This document shows, piece after piece, positions 45,942 through 53,999 of a stretch of DNA of 64,000 nt. The translations under genes and the position numbers were made by a program. The notes under the pieces were generated by a model. That model ran no database searches and was not told the origin of the DNA. It worked only from the letters and a program-made list of their open reading frames with translations. The stretch is from Martinezella calliandrae (GTDB lineage: Bacteria > Pseudomonadota > Alphaproteobacteria > Rhizobiales > Rhizobiaceae): NCBI RefSeq assembly GCF_030272695.1, contig NZ_JARFYN010000012.1, positions 79,224-143,223 on the forward strand. The letters run 5' to 3'. Numbering within the stretch: position 1 is the stretch's first letter; each line of letters opens with the position of its first letter.

Positions 45942-46867
45942 GCAGCATTCAGTTCGACCGTATTGCGCTGATCGGCATCGGCCTGATCGGCTCGTCGATC
46001 GCCCATGATATCAAGCGCCTCGGCCTCGCCAAGGAGGTGGTGATCTCGACGCGCAGCGCGGAAACGCTGAGGCGCGCCGAAGAACTCAAGCTCGGAGACC
46101 GTTATACGCCTTCGTCAGCAGAGGCGGTTAATGATGCCGATCTCGTCGTCGTCTCGGTGCCAGTCGGCGCTTCGGGAAGCGTTGCCGCGGAAATCGCCGC
46201 GCACCTGAAGCCCGGGGCCATCGTTACGGACGTCGGCTCCACCAAGGCCTCCGTTATCGCACAGATGCAGCCGCATATGCCAGGTAACGTACATTTCATT
46301 CCTGGCCATCCCATTGCAGGCACGGAACGGTCCGGGCCTGACGCCGGTTTTGCCGGGCTATTCGAGGGCCGCTGGTGCATCTTCACGCCGATCCCCGGCA
46401 CGGATGAACAGGCAATCAAGAGGCTCCGCCATTTCTGGGAAACGCTCGGTTCGCGTGTCGATGAAATGGATGCCGCCCATCACGACAAGGTGCTGGCGAT
46501 CGTCTCGCATCTGCCGCATCTCATCGCATATAACATCGTCGGCACGGCTGATGATCTGGAGACGGTGACGGAATCGGAAGTGATCAAATATTCCGCCTCC
46601 GGATTCCGTGACTTCACCCGTCTCGCCGCTTCCGACCCGACCATGTGGCGTGACGTCTGCCTCCACAATCGCGATGCCATTCTGGAGATGCTGGCGCGTT
46701 TCTCGGAAGACCTTGCCTATTTGCAGCGCGCCATCCGCTGGGGTGAAGGCGACAAGATCTTCGATCTCTTCACCCGCACCCGCGCCATCCGCCGCTCGAT
46801 CGTCGAGGCCGGCCAGGACGTCGACGCCGCGGATTTCGGCCGTCACGCACTGGATGCGAAGAAGTAG
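45938..46867 (+). CDS. tyrA: prephenate/arogenate dehydrogenase
   Basis: An NAD(P)-dependent dehydrogenase of 309 aa oxidatively decarboxylating prephenate or arogenate toward tyrosine. The Rossmann loop is GIGLIGSS (13-20), with [33 protein letters not shown] and the helical C-terminal domain [11 protein letters not shown] and [12 protein letters not shown]. No ACT domain is fused. Its ATGA overlaps hisC. A GC-rich hairpin lies directly after it, facing DUF2125. Confidence 0.94.
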   Translation: MSSIQFDRIALIGIGLIGSSIAHDIKRLGLAKEVVISTRSAETLRRAEELKLGDRYTPSSAEAVNDADLVVVSVPVGASGSVAAEIAAHLKPGAIVTDVGSTKASVIAQMQPHMPGNVHFIPGHPIAGTERSGPDAGFAGLFEGRWCIFTPIPGTDEQAIKRLRHFWETLGSRVDEMDAAHHDKVLAIVSHLPHLIAYNIVGTADDLETVTESEVIKYSASGFRDFTRLAASDPTMWRDVCLHNRDAILEMLARFSEDLAYLQRAIRWGEGDKIFDLFTRTRAIRRSIVEAGQDVDAADFGRHALDAKK

Positions 46868-46876
46868 GCATCGACT

Positions 46877-46901
46877 ACCTTCTCCCCGCAGGGGCGAAGG
46901 T
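46877..46901. terminator. convergent hairpin between tyrA and the DUF2125 gene
   Basis: ACCTTC-T-CCCC, loop GCA, GGGG-C-GAAGGT is a near-perfect inverted repeat 10 bp after the tyrA stop and just before the DUF2125 stop. It lacks a long U-run on either side. Confidence 0.55.
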
Positions 46902-46909
46902 GTTGATTG

Positions 46910-47923
46910 TCAAATCGGCGGAATCTTGCCAAGCGGGATGAAGCCGCTCAGGGATAGCCGGCCGCGATCGGCGGTCAGGTCGACGGAAACTTTGTCACCG
47001 CCGGCTGCGAGCGATTTCAGGAGCTTGGCGGCGGTGTCGATCATGTTTTTGGCCGCCGGGATCGTTGCTTTCAAGCTATCGCCCCATGGCCCGATCTGAT
47101 TGATTTCCAGTTTGAACTTGCCGGACAGAAAGCCCTGATCGTCGAAACTGAAGGGGCCTGAGAGGGTCATGGTGCGGCCGTCGCCGATATCGATCACCAC
47201 CTGGCGGAGAACGCCGGCCGTGCCATAGAGGCCGTGTCCGTCGGTGCCGTCGAGCAAGCCGGCCTTGCCGATCAACGTGATATCGGCACTTGTCGACGCC
47301 GTCGGCAGCGTTTGCGCAAAGTCCTTGATCACTGCATTGGCGTTTTCGATGGCGATCGCAACATCGAGGTCGTCACCGTTCTGGCGCGCGTGCATTTCGG
47401 TGTGGGCCGCGGTCACATTGGCGCTCTGGCCGGTGAAGGAGGAGAGGATATTGGCTTTCAGCCCATCGATCGCAGTCTGGCTCTGCGAGATGCCGCGCCC
47501 CTTGGCAACGAGACTTGATTGCAGGTCAGTCCATTCGGCCGAGACCGTCAGACCTTGCGCGGTGCGGAACTCAGCCGGCGATTTCAGGTTCCACGCGATA
47601 TGGTTCGGCAGATAGACCGGCGCCGACGCATGGAGATTGTCGAAGGAGACCGAAACACCCTTCACATGATCGTCGATCGTCACCTTGGCGCATGAGAGGC
47701 CGATTTTGAACGGAAAGCCGCTGAAGCCCATATCCGCGCATTCGCCCGAGATGCCGGCGGCGTTTTGCTGGCCAAGCGCCTTCAGCACGTTCGCCTTCAC
47801 CAGAGTGGTCGCATAAAACCAGCCGCCAGTGTAAAGCGCGGCAAGGATCACTATAAGGCCCAGCCCAATGAGCCACATGCGTTTACCTTTGCCGGACGCC
47901 ACGCTCTGGCTTGACGCTGCCAT
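46910..47923 (-). CDS. DUF2125 domain membrane-anchored protein
   Basis: A protein of 337 aa with one N-terminal transmembrane helix (MWLIGLGLIVILAALYTGGWFYA, about 16-38) and a periplasmic DUF2125 domain: GECADMGFSGFPFKIGLSC, NLHASAPVYLPNHIAWNLKSPAEF and the C-terminal LTADRGRLSLSGFIPLGKIPP. The family is alphaproteobacterial, AsmA-like in composition and of unknown role. The ATG at 47923 has GGAG 6 nt upstream. The frame stays open for 170 codons further, antisense to ChaC, without support. Divergent from chaC. Confidence 0.85.
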   Translation of the reverse strand: MAASSQSVASGKGKRMWLIGLGLIVILAALYTGGWFYATTLVKANVLKALGQQNAAGISGECADMGFSGFPFKIGLSCAKVTIDDHVKGVSVSFDNLHASAPVYLPNHIAWNLKSPAEFRTAQGLTVSAEWTDLQSSLVAKGRGISQSQTAIDGLKANILSSFTGQSANVTAAHTEMHARQNGDDLDVAIAIENANAVIKDFAQTLPTASTSADITLIGKAGLLDGTDGHGLYGTAGVLRQVVIDIGDGRTMTLSGPFSFDDQGFLSGKFKLEINQIGPWGDSLKATIPAAKNMIDTAAKLLKSLAAGGDKVSVDLTADRGRLSLSGFIPLGKIPPI

Positions 47924-47974
47924 GTTGTTCTCCAATGGTTGAACCGATGTGGTCACAATGATTTGGCGTTGGAT

Positions 47975-48508
47975 ATGGACGAATTTTGGGTGTTTGGCTA
48001 CGGATCGCTCATGTGGAATCCGGGGTTTAGCTATGTTGAAAAAGCAGAGGCGCTGATTTTCGGCTATCGCCGCTCCCTTTGTGTCCATTCCTGGGTCCAT
48101 CGCGGCTCGGAGGCAAGCCCCGGTCTGGTGCTTGGGCTCGATCACGGCGGCTCCTGCCGCGGCATGGCATTCAGCATCGCCGCCGCCGAGCGGGATGAAG
48201 TGCTGAGCTATCTGCGCGAACGAGAGCTGGTCACCAAGGTCTATCTGGAAAAGACGCTGCCGATTCGCCTTGCGGACGGCCGGAGGGTCACCGCGGTCGC
48301 CTATATCGTCGACCGCAGCCATCAGCAATATGCCGGCGCGCTCGATGCCGTGGAAGCGGCCCACATCGTCGATTCTGCCATCGGCCAATCCGGGCCGAAC
48401 GATGCCTATCTCTTCAACACGCTGGCGCATCTGCGCGAAATGAAGATTCGCGATCAGTGGCTTGAGCAGGTGGCGGGCGAGATCGAGCGGCTGCGGAAAG
48501 CGTCTTAA
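47975..48508 (+). CDS. gamma-glutamylcyclotransferase (ChaC family)
   Basis: A ChaC-like protein of 177 aa that degrades glutathione to 5-oxoproline and Cys-Gly in characterised members. It begins FWVFGYGSLMWNPGF, the glycine-rich substrate loop of the BtrG/ChaC fold. It continues with FGYRRSLCVHSWVHRGS, then LVLGLDHGGSCRGMAFSI, EVLSYLRERELVT and AGALDAVEAAHIV. Specificity for glutathione is inferred. The 3' end overlaps plsC by 4 bp in convergent orientation. Confidence 0.88.
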   Translation: MDEFWVFGYGSLMWNPGFSYVEKAEALIFGYRRSLCVHSWVHRGSEASPGLVLGLDHGGSCRGMAFSIAAAERDEVLSYLRERELVTKVYLEKTLPIRLADGRRVTAVAYIVDRSHQQYAGALDAVEAAHIVDSAIGQSGPNDAYLFNTLAHLREMKIRDQWLEQVAGEIERLRKAS

Positions 48509-49305
48509 ACCGCGGCCGCCACCTCCGCTTTGGCGATGTCAGCCAGGCGCTGCGCGGCCGTGGGCGGGACCGGCAGATGCGGATTGTTGGCGATGGTTTC
48601 GACCAGCAGTTCGTCGCTTGCCTTTTCCGTCTCTTCGATCAATCGGGCGAAGAAAGCATCAGGGTCCAGGCCGGGCGGGATCGGCGGCAGGATGCGCACT
48701 TTGAAGTGGCCGGGATATTTGCGGAAGGTGCGGCGCGGCCAGAAGAGGCCAGGATGCATGGCCACTGAGACAACGGGAATGTTCAGATCGCGATACATGC
48801 GGGCGATACCGTATTTGTAGACCGGCTCGGCGCCCGGCGGACGGCGGGTACCCTCGGGGTAGATGATAAGCTGCCGGCCGCTGGCAAGCTCTTCCCGCGT
48901 GCGCTTCAACACATCGAACATCACTTTGCCGCGGGCGCCGCGGTCGACCGGGATCATGCGCTGTTTCTTGACATACCAGCCGAACAGCGGAATCCACATC
49001 AGCTCCCGCTTGAGGATGTAGACGGGATCATCGAGATAGGGCAGCAGTGCGAAGGTGTCCCAGAAGGATTGATGCTTCGGCGCAAAGATGTAGCTGCCGG
49101 CCGGAATATTCTCCAGGCCCTCGATTTCGCAGGTGGTGCCGACGATTGCCCTCATCAGCCAGACGCTGGATTTCGCCCAGGCTTTGGGAATCGCGTAGGC
49201 GGCCTTGCGCGGCATCAGGAAATAGATGGGTGTGAGCACGATCATGCGAATGATCAGGTTCGCATAGAAGATCGTATTGAACAGGATCGAACGCAAGGTA
49301 ATCAT
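48505..49305 (-). CDS. plsC: 1-acyl-sn-glycerol-3-phosphate acyltransferase
   Basis: An inner-membrane acyltransferase of 266 aa that converts lysophosphatidic acid to phosphatidic acid. N-terminal hydrophobic segments (about 5-30) precede the catalytic HQSFWD motif (His78, Asp83), the substrate-binding RGARGK segment and YPEGTRR (151-154). The end is a soluble Ala-rich tail. It overlaps ChaC tail to tail. A DUF218 gene precedes it on the same strand. Confidence 0.92.
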   Translation of the reverse strand: MITLRSILFNTIFYANLIIRMIVLTPIYFLMPRKAAYAIPKAWAKSSVWLMRAIVGTTCEIEGLENIPAGSYIFAPKHQSFWDTFALLPYLDDPVYILKRELMWIPLFGWYVKKQRMIPVDRGARGKVMFDVLKRTREELASGRQLIIYPEGTRRPPGAEPVYKYGIARMYRDLNIPVVSVAMHPGLFWPRRTFRKYPGHFKVRILPPIPPGLDPDAFFARLIEETEKASDELLVETIANNPHLPVPPTAAQRLADIAKAEVAAAV

Positions 49306-49403
49306 AAAGGCCTTCCCAACACGCCGGCTTTCACCAGCATCCGAAACTTTGCCTACACGATTACGCTGTCAATAAAAAGTCAGTCTGCACGTTGTCGGAT
49401 ATC

Positions 49404-50132
49404 TCAGCTCGGATCGTCGCCCGGTTCGCGAGAGCGCAGGCCGAGTGGGCGTCCGAGGCCCGTGAGATTGCGGGCGCCGGCTAGAAGAACCTTGGCGTAT
49501 TCGGAAACCATGGTGCGCAGCGCATTGGGATCGGTAAACCAGTTCGTGGTCTTGAGATCGGAATTGACCACCGGATAGGGAATGAATTCCGTAGCCGGAT
49601 CGACATATTTCAGCTCAGCAAGGCTGCGCGGCATATGATAGTTGTTGGTCACCACCAATATGCTCTTGTAACCCTTGGCGTGAATCCACTTCGCGGCCTC
49701 ACGGGCGTTGCCGATCGTGTCGATGGCATCGTAGCCGATGTCGACGCAGCAATTGAAGAGGCTGGCGGGACTTTGCGTCAACTTCCGGAGTTGCGACGGC
49801 GTGGTGGTCGGATGCACGCCCGAGATCAACAATCGATTGCCGGCGCCGGTGCGCAGCAGTTCCACGGCCTGGTCGATTCGCTGATAGCCGCCGGTTAGCA
49901 CGACGATGGCATCTGCCTTCGGTTCTGCCGGCGGTTTCAGAGTGGTGATCGAATCGGCGAAATGCAGGAAGCCGCCGAAGACGATGGCGACGAGGATGAT
50001 GAAGGCGAAGCCGCCCCAGCGCAGGAAGCGACGGAAAACGCTGCGTCGGACAGGTCTCTCGCTGCGAGAGCGCTCTTGCTCCTGCAGCGTCTGCGAACTC
50101 ACGCTCTTGCGAGTCGTCATCTCCATGCTCAT
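49404..50132 (-). CDS. YdcF/SanA-type DUF218 membrane protein
   Basis: A protein of 242 aa with a basic cytoplasmic N-terminus, one transmembrane helix (WGGFAFIILVAIVFGGFLHFA, about 39-59) and a periplasmic DUF218 domain: ADAIVVLTGGYQRIDQAVELL, LISGVHPTTT, REAAKWI and SILVVTNNYHMPRSLAEL. Relatives such as ElyC and SanA affect envelope integrity and peptidoglycan. It lies just downstream of ftsE-ftsX on the same strand and is commonly found there in rhizobia. Confidence 0.87.
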   Translation of the reverse strand: MSMEMTTRKSVSSQTLQEQERSRSERPVRRSVFRRFLRWGGFAFIILVAIVFGGFLHFADSITTLKPPAEPKADAIVVLTGGYQRIDQAVELLRTGAGNRLLISGVHPTTTPSQLRKLTQSPASLFNCCVDIGYDAIDTIGNAREAAKWIHAKGYKSILVVTNNYHMPRSLAELKYVDPATEFIPYPVVNSDLKTTNWFTDPNALRTMVSEYAKVLLAGARNLTGLGRPLGLRSREPGDDPS

Positions 50133-50201
50133 GATTCGTCATTATCCGAAAATTGCGGCAAGGAACGGGCCATCAAATCGTAAATAATCATTGACGCAGC
50201 G

Positions 50202-51248
50202 TCAGTTCTGCACACTTTCGGTCCTCCCCGGATCAGAGCGGATCAAGTCGATCTCGTAGATGGTGCGCATGACGGTGAAACGCGCCGTGACCGTGGTGAG
50301 CAGGGCGATAATGATCATGGTGGCGAGAATGCCGAGATAGCCGAGTGCGCCAACCGAGAACGTGCCGAACAGGGCCGTCGCTTGGTCGGTCTGCGGCGTG
50401 GCGATGGTGCGGCTTTGCAAAAAGCCGGCGCTGGCAAAGAAAAGAGCGGCAAGTGCGCTGCCCGCGGCTGAGCCCTTCAGGCTGATCTTCAGGAAATGCT
50501 TCTGGAATTCCGTGGCGACGAAGGTACTCTCGGCGCCGACGAAATGTAGCACTTCGACGATGTGGCGGTTGCCGGAGAGGGCGCCGCGCGTGGCGAAAAC
50601 CACGGTCAGCACCATGGCCGTAAAGACTAGCAGCAGGACGCCGGTGCCGATAAGGACGGTGGTGTGGGCCATCGAGACTAGCCGATCGACCCAGGTGCGG
50701 TGGTCATCCAGCGACGCCTGTGGAATCTGATCCTTGAGAAGGTTGCGCATCGCCTCGAAATCGGGGGGATGCGTCTCGTCGATAGTGATGATCACCAGGC
50801 GCGGGACCGGCAGCTCCTTAAGGTCGAGGCCGGCACCAAGCCAGGGTTCGAGCAGGCGAGCCGTCGCCGCCTCGTCGACGATCTGGCCGCTTTTCGTGCC
50901 GACAAAACCGAGCGCGATGTCGCGCGCGCTGGCAAGCGCCTTGTCCATGTCGAGATTGTCATCCGGCTTGATCTGGATGGTGATCTCGCGGGAAATTTGG
51001 CTTTCCCAGCTCGCCGCTGTCGAACGCACCATGCTGACGGCGCCGAGCGTCAGGCACGCCAGGAAAGCCATGATGGCGATGACGACGATCAGCGCATTGC
51101 CTTGGATATTGGAAGAAGGCACGATCGGTCCGGTCGGGCGCACCCGCATTTCCGGCCGTCTCCTCTCCGGCGGAGGTGCAACGGGTCTTTCCTTGTTGTT
51201 GGTTGCCCCGGCGTTCGGGGCTCTCCTGCGGGGGGTGGGCTCAGTCAT
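50202..51248 (-). CDS. ftsX: cell division protein FtsX
   Basis: The membrane subunit (348 aa) of the FtsEX complex. An Arg/Pro-rich cytoplasmic N-terminus precedes TM1 (NALIVVIAIMAFLACLTLGA, about 51-70), a periplasmic domain and three C-terminal helices (VLIGTGVLLLVFTAMVLTVVF and two more). FtsEX is ABC-transporter-like but controls peptidoglycan hydrolases at the septum. It overlaps ftsE by 8 bp. The sequence is of the short alphaproteobacterial type with a weak match to the E. coli protein. Confidence 0.9.
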   Translation of the reverse strand: MTEPTPRRRAPNAGATNNKERPVAPPPERRRPEMRVRPTGPIVPSSNIQGNALIVVIAIMAFLACLTLGAVSMVRSTAASWESQISREITIQIKPDDNLDMDKALASARDIALGFVGTKSGQIVDEAATARLLEPWLGAGLDLKELPVPRLVIITIDETHPPDFEAMRNLLKDQIPQASLDDHRTWVDRLVSMAHTTVLIGTGVLLLVFTAMVLTVVFATRGALSGNRHIVEVLHFVGAESTFVATEFQKHFLKISLKGSAAGSALAALFFASAGFLQSRTIATPQTDQATALFGTFSVGALGYLGILATMIIIALLTTVTARFTVMRTIYEIDLIRSDPGRTESVQN

Positions 51249-51927
51249 AGATATCGAGATGCCCTCCCGATAAAATCATGCGCCGCGCTTCGATCTGATC
51301 CATGAGGGTCAGGTCGTGCGTGGCAATGACGACCGCTGTACCGAGGCGATTGAGTTCGAGGAACAGGTTGAGCAATCGTCTGGCCATGGGTGGATCGACG
51401 TTGCCTGTCGGTTCGTCGGCAAGCAGGATCTCCGGGCGGTCGATCAGCGCGCGGGCGATGGCTGCGCGCTGCTTCTCGCCGCCCGACAGCACCGGGGGAA
51501 GCACATTGATGCGTTCGCCAAGGCCGACCCACTTCAACAGTTCCAACACGTCGGTACGATAGGAGCTTTCCTCCTTGCCACGCACGCGGAGCGGTAGGGC
51601 GACGTTTTCGTAGGTCGTCAGATGTTCCAGCAGCCGGAAATCCTGGAAGACGATGCCGACGCGGCGGCGCAGCAGTGGCAATTCGTTGCGCGGGATCGAG
51701 GAAATCTCGCGGTCGAACATGCGGATCAGCCCACGGGTCGGCTGGAGCGACATGAAGAGCAGCCGAAGCAACGTCGTCTTGCCGGCACCCGAGGGGCCCG
51801 TTAGGAACTGGAACGATTTCTTCGGAATGTCGAAGGTCAGGTCACGGAGGATTTCCGGACCCATACCATAGCGCAAACCGACGTTCTCAAAATGAATCAC
51901 GGGTGTCCAGTCTTCCGCAGTGTTCAA
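51241..51927 (-). CDS. ftsE: cell division ATP-binding protein FtsE
   Basis: An ABC ATPase of 228 aa partnering FtsX. Walker A GPSGAGKTT (44-52), Q-loop VFQDFRLLEHLT, signature LSGGEKQRAAIARAL, Walker B ILLADEPTGNVDP and the H-loop ATHD are all intact. It is the first gene in the ftsE-ftsX unit. A TGTTAAC/GTTAACA palindrome lies a few bases upstream of its start. Confidence 0.95.
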   Translation of the reverse strand: MNTAEDWTPVIHFENVGLRYGMGPEILRDLTFDIPKKSFQFLTGPSGAGKTTLLRLLFMSLQPTRGLIRMFDREISSIPRNELPLLRRRVGIVFQDFRLLEHLTTYENVALPLRVRGKEESSYRTDVLELLKWVGLGERINVLPPVLSGGEKQRAAIARALIDRPEILLADEPTGNVDPPMARRLLNLFLELNRLGTAVVIATHDLTLMDQIEARRMILSGGHLDIYD

Positions 51928-51937
51928 TCAGGTGACT

Positions 51938-51958
51938 TGTTAACCAACGGCGTTAACA
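51938..51958. promoter_or_regulatory. palindrome upstream of ftsE
   Basis: TGTTAAC and GTTAACA are perfect 7-bp arms with a 7-bp spacer, starting 11 bp before the ftsE ATG. It resembles a CtrA site (TTAA-N7-TTAAC), but the gap between the TTAA halves is 9, not 7. It could be a dimeric regulator site or a hairpin limiting ftsE translation. Confidence 0.4.
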
Positions 51959-52106
51959 GACGGTAAATTTGCTGGAAAGGCGCCCGATTCATGGCGATCT
52001 TTGCGAAGCATTAACTAATAAAATTTACGACTGGGCAGGATTCGTTTCAATGCCCAGAATTTAGGTGGGCGTGAAACCATGTGGATCACCGGAAAGGGAG
52101 GTCGTC

Positions 52107-52775
52107 ATGGGCGCTTTTCGCCACCGCCAGCAACAAGCGGGATTGATCTATGACCTGCTGCCGCCCGAACGCGGATTGGGTTCGACACTGTCACGCCCCA
52201 TCGGGCCGAAGCCGGACGTTGTGGATGCCGAGTTCGTGACGGTCATCCCTAGCCGCATCAGGAACGCCTCGGCAAACATCGCCGGCGAGGGGGCTTCTCA
52301 ATCCGGACAGCGGCAGTCGCCGCCGGCTGCCAAGAGCGCTCTCCTTCATGCGCTCTCTGGCCCGCGCCTTGCCGAAGGCTGGCTGCAGCAGGCCTCGCGT
52401 CGCAGCTTCGTGGCACTCATCGCTGCTCTCGCCGTCCTGGTCTTCGGCCTTGCTGGGGGCTTCTCGGGGCTGACGGGCACACAGGCGCAGGAGACGTTGG
52501 AGCCGCTGCAGTTTTCCCATGTGACGCTGACGCCGCGCGACGAAAACGGCATGCGGGTGCTAACTGTCAACGGCATCATCGAGAATAAGACCGGCGCCAC
52601 GCTCTCGGTGCCGCTTGTGCGCGCGGATATCTTCTCCAGCGGTCAATTGCTGACGAGTGTTGTGGTGGACGCGCCGGTCAATCGCATCGGGCCATATGAG
52701 AGTCGCGGATTTTCCACGCGATTGCAGCATCCCGGTGGAAAAATGCCGGATGTTCGCCTTTCCTTTATGCCTTAG
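52107..52775 (+). CDS. single-pass membrane protein with C-terminal FxLYD/DUF3426-like domain
   Basis: A protein of 222 aa. The first 100 residues are cytoplasmic and low in order, then one helix (SFVALIAALAVLVFGLAGGF, about 100-119), then a periplasmic beta domain: FSHVTLTPRDENGMRVLTVNGIIENKTG and VNRIGPYESRGFSTRL, resembling DUF3426/FxLYD. ATG 52107 has GGGAGG 6 nt upstream. I cannot give a function. It is divergent from ftsE and precedes hpt by 86 bp. Confidence 0.78.
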   Translation: MGAFRHRQQQAGLIYDLLPPERGLGSTLSRPIGPKPDVVDAEFVTVIPSRIRNASANIAGEGASQSGQRQSPPAAKSALLHALSGPRLAEGWLQQASRRSFVALIAALAVLVFGLAGGFSGLTGTQAQETLEPLQFSHVTLTPRDENGMRVLTVNGIIENKTGATLSVPLVRADIFSSGQLLTSVVVDAPVNRIGPYESRGFSTRLQHPGGKMPDVRLSFMP

Positions 52776-52861
52776 GGGGTGTGTCGGCCCGCATGATTGT
52801 GCTACGGGCTAAAGCCTGATCGGCGGACAAGCGCCGCAACAGCCATGGAGCATGCCAATCA

Positions 52862-53404
52862 ATGCCTGTCGTACGCGGGAAAAATATCGAGCCGCTTTTC
52901 ACCGCCGAGCAGATTGCCGAGCGCAATCGCGCCATGGCGAAGGAAATCGCCAGCGGGCCGACGAAGGATCTCCTCGTCATCGCTATCCTCAAGGGCTCCT
53001 TCATTTTCGCCGCCGACCTGCTGCGCGCGCTGCATGAGACGGGGCTGGCGCCGGAAGTCGAGTTCATCACGCTGTCGAGCTACGGCGCAGGCACGGTCTC
53101 CCAGGGTGTCCGCATCGTCAAGGACATCGACAGCGATGTAAAAGATCGCGACGTGCTACTGATCGACGACATTCTGGAATCGGGCCGCACGCTGCGTTTC
53201 GCCAAGGAATTGCTCTACGAGCGCGGCGCCCGTAACGTCTCGCTCGCGGTGTTGCTCGACAAGAGCGTCAAGCGCAAGGAGGAGCTGGAGGCCGATTATG
53301 TCGGCTTCGAATGCCCCGACTATTTCGTCGTCGGCTACGGCATGGACGTCGCCTATGCCTTCCGCGAGCTGCCCTTCGTGGGTGTCGTGACCGGGGACGC
53401 CTGA
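52862..53404 (+). CDS. hpt: hypoxanthine phosphoribosyltransferase
   Basis: A purine-salvage enzyme of 180 aa converting hypoxanthine or guanine with PRPP to IMP or GMP. The PRPP-binding motif is DVLLIDDILESGRTL (97-111), with AILKGSFIFAADLLRAL, FITLSSYGAGTVSQG and the base-binding DYFVVGYGMD. A short GC hairpin with TTGG lies just after the stop. cpdR is 182 bp downstream. Confidence 0.94.
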   Translation: MPVVRGKNIEPLFTAEQIAERNRAMAKEIASGPTKDLLVIAILKGSFIFAADLLRALHETGLAPEVEFITLSSYGAGTVSQGVRIVKDIDSDVKDRDVLLIDDILESGRTLRFAKELLYERGARNVSLAVLLDKSVKRKEELEADYVGFECPDYFVVGYGMDVAYAFRELPFVGVVTGDA

Positions 53405-53407
53405 GGC

Positions 53408-53430
53408 ACCGGCCTCCAACAGCGGCCGGT
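53408..53430 (+). terminator. weak terminator hairpin after hpt
   Basis: ACCGGCC and GGCCGGT form a 7-bp stem with a 9-nt loop, followed by TTGG. It begins 4 bp after the hpt stop. The U-run is short. Confidence 0.45.
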
Positions 53431-53586
53431 TTGGCACAATTCAACGCCCGAGCAGGCTGTCCCAATTTGCTCCAGCGATGACGACTCATTAACCACGGAG
53501 CCGGATCGCACCGCCGTCGTTTACCGATCGCAAACGGAATTCTGGTGATTTCGGTCGCGGAACATGACGGACCACGGAGCAAGACC

Positions 53587-53946
53587 ATGGCAAAAATTCT
53601 GATTACGGAAGACGAAGATTCTCTTCGCACTTTTGTCGCCCGCGCGCTGCGCTTGGACGGCCACGAGATCGAAGAGGCGGCCGATGGCGCCGAGGGTCTG
53701 GAAAAATTGAAACTAGGGTCCTACGACCTGCTGCTCTCCGATATTCGCATGCCGGTGATGGATGGCATCGAGCTGGCGCATGAGGCGGCCTCCACCTGCC
53801 CCGGCATGAAGATCCTGCTGATGACCGGCTATGCCGAGCAGCGCGAACGCGCCGACGACCTGATGGAAAAGATCGTCGATGTCGTCGCCAAGCCCTTCGC
53901 CTTGCCGGATATCCGCAAGGCGGTGGCCCACGCGCTGGCTGCCTGA
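53587..53946 (+). CDS. cpdR: cell-cycle response regulator CpdR
   Basis: A single-domain response regulator of 119 aa. It has the acidic pocket TEDEDSL, phospho-acceptor Asp52 (LLLSDIRMPVMDG), the TGYAE switch and the conserved Lys in VAKPFALPDI. The sequence matches alphaproteobacterial CpdR, which when unphosphorylated delivers substrates such as CtrA or PdhS1 to ClpXP and is controlled by CckA-ChpT. ATG 53587 has GGAG 8 nt upstream. A TTAACC half-site, possibly for CtrA, lies near 53490 in the promoter region. Confidence 0.93.
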   Translation: MAKILITEDEDSLRTFVARALRLDGHEIEEAADGAEGLEKLKLGSYDLLLSDIRMPVMDGIELAHEAASTCPGMKILLMTGYAEQRERADDLMEKIVDVVAKPFALPDIRKAVAHALAA

Positions 53947-53964
53947 TCGCAAATGGCAGGAAGG

Positions 53965-53989
53965 AGCCTTCGCCGGATGGGCGGAGGCT
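53965..53989. terminator. convergent hairpin between cpdR and the TIGR02302 gene
   Basis: AGCCTTCGCC, loop GGATG, GGCGGAGGCT pairs 9 of 10 bases, located between two convergent stops (53946 and 54000). It is a possible shared terminator without a strong U-run. Confidence 0.45.
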
Positions 53990-53999
53990 GTGTGGGCTT

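Noticed and set aside
51938..51958. A consensus CtrA box before ftsE
   Set aside because: The two TTAA halves are 9 bp apart and not 7, so only an unspecified palindrome is reported.
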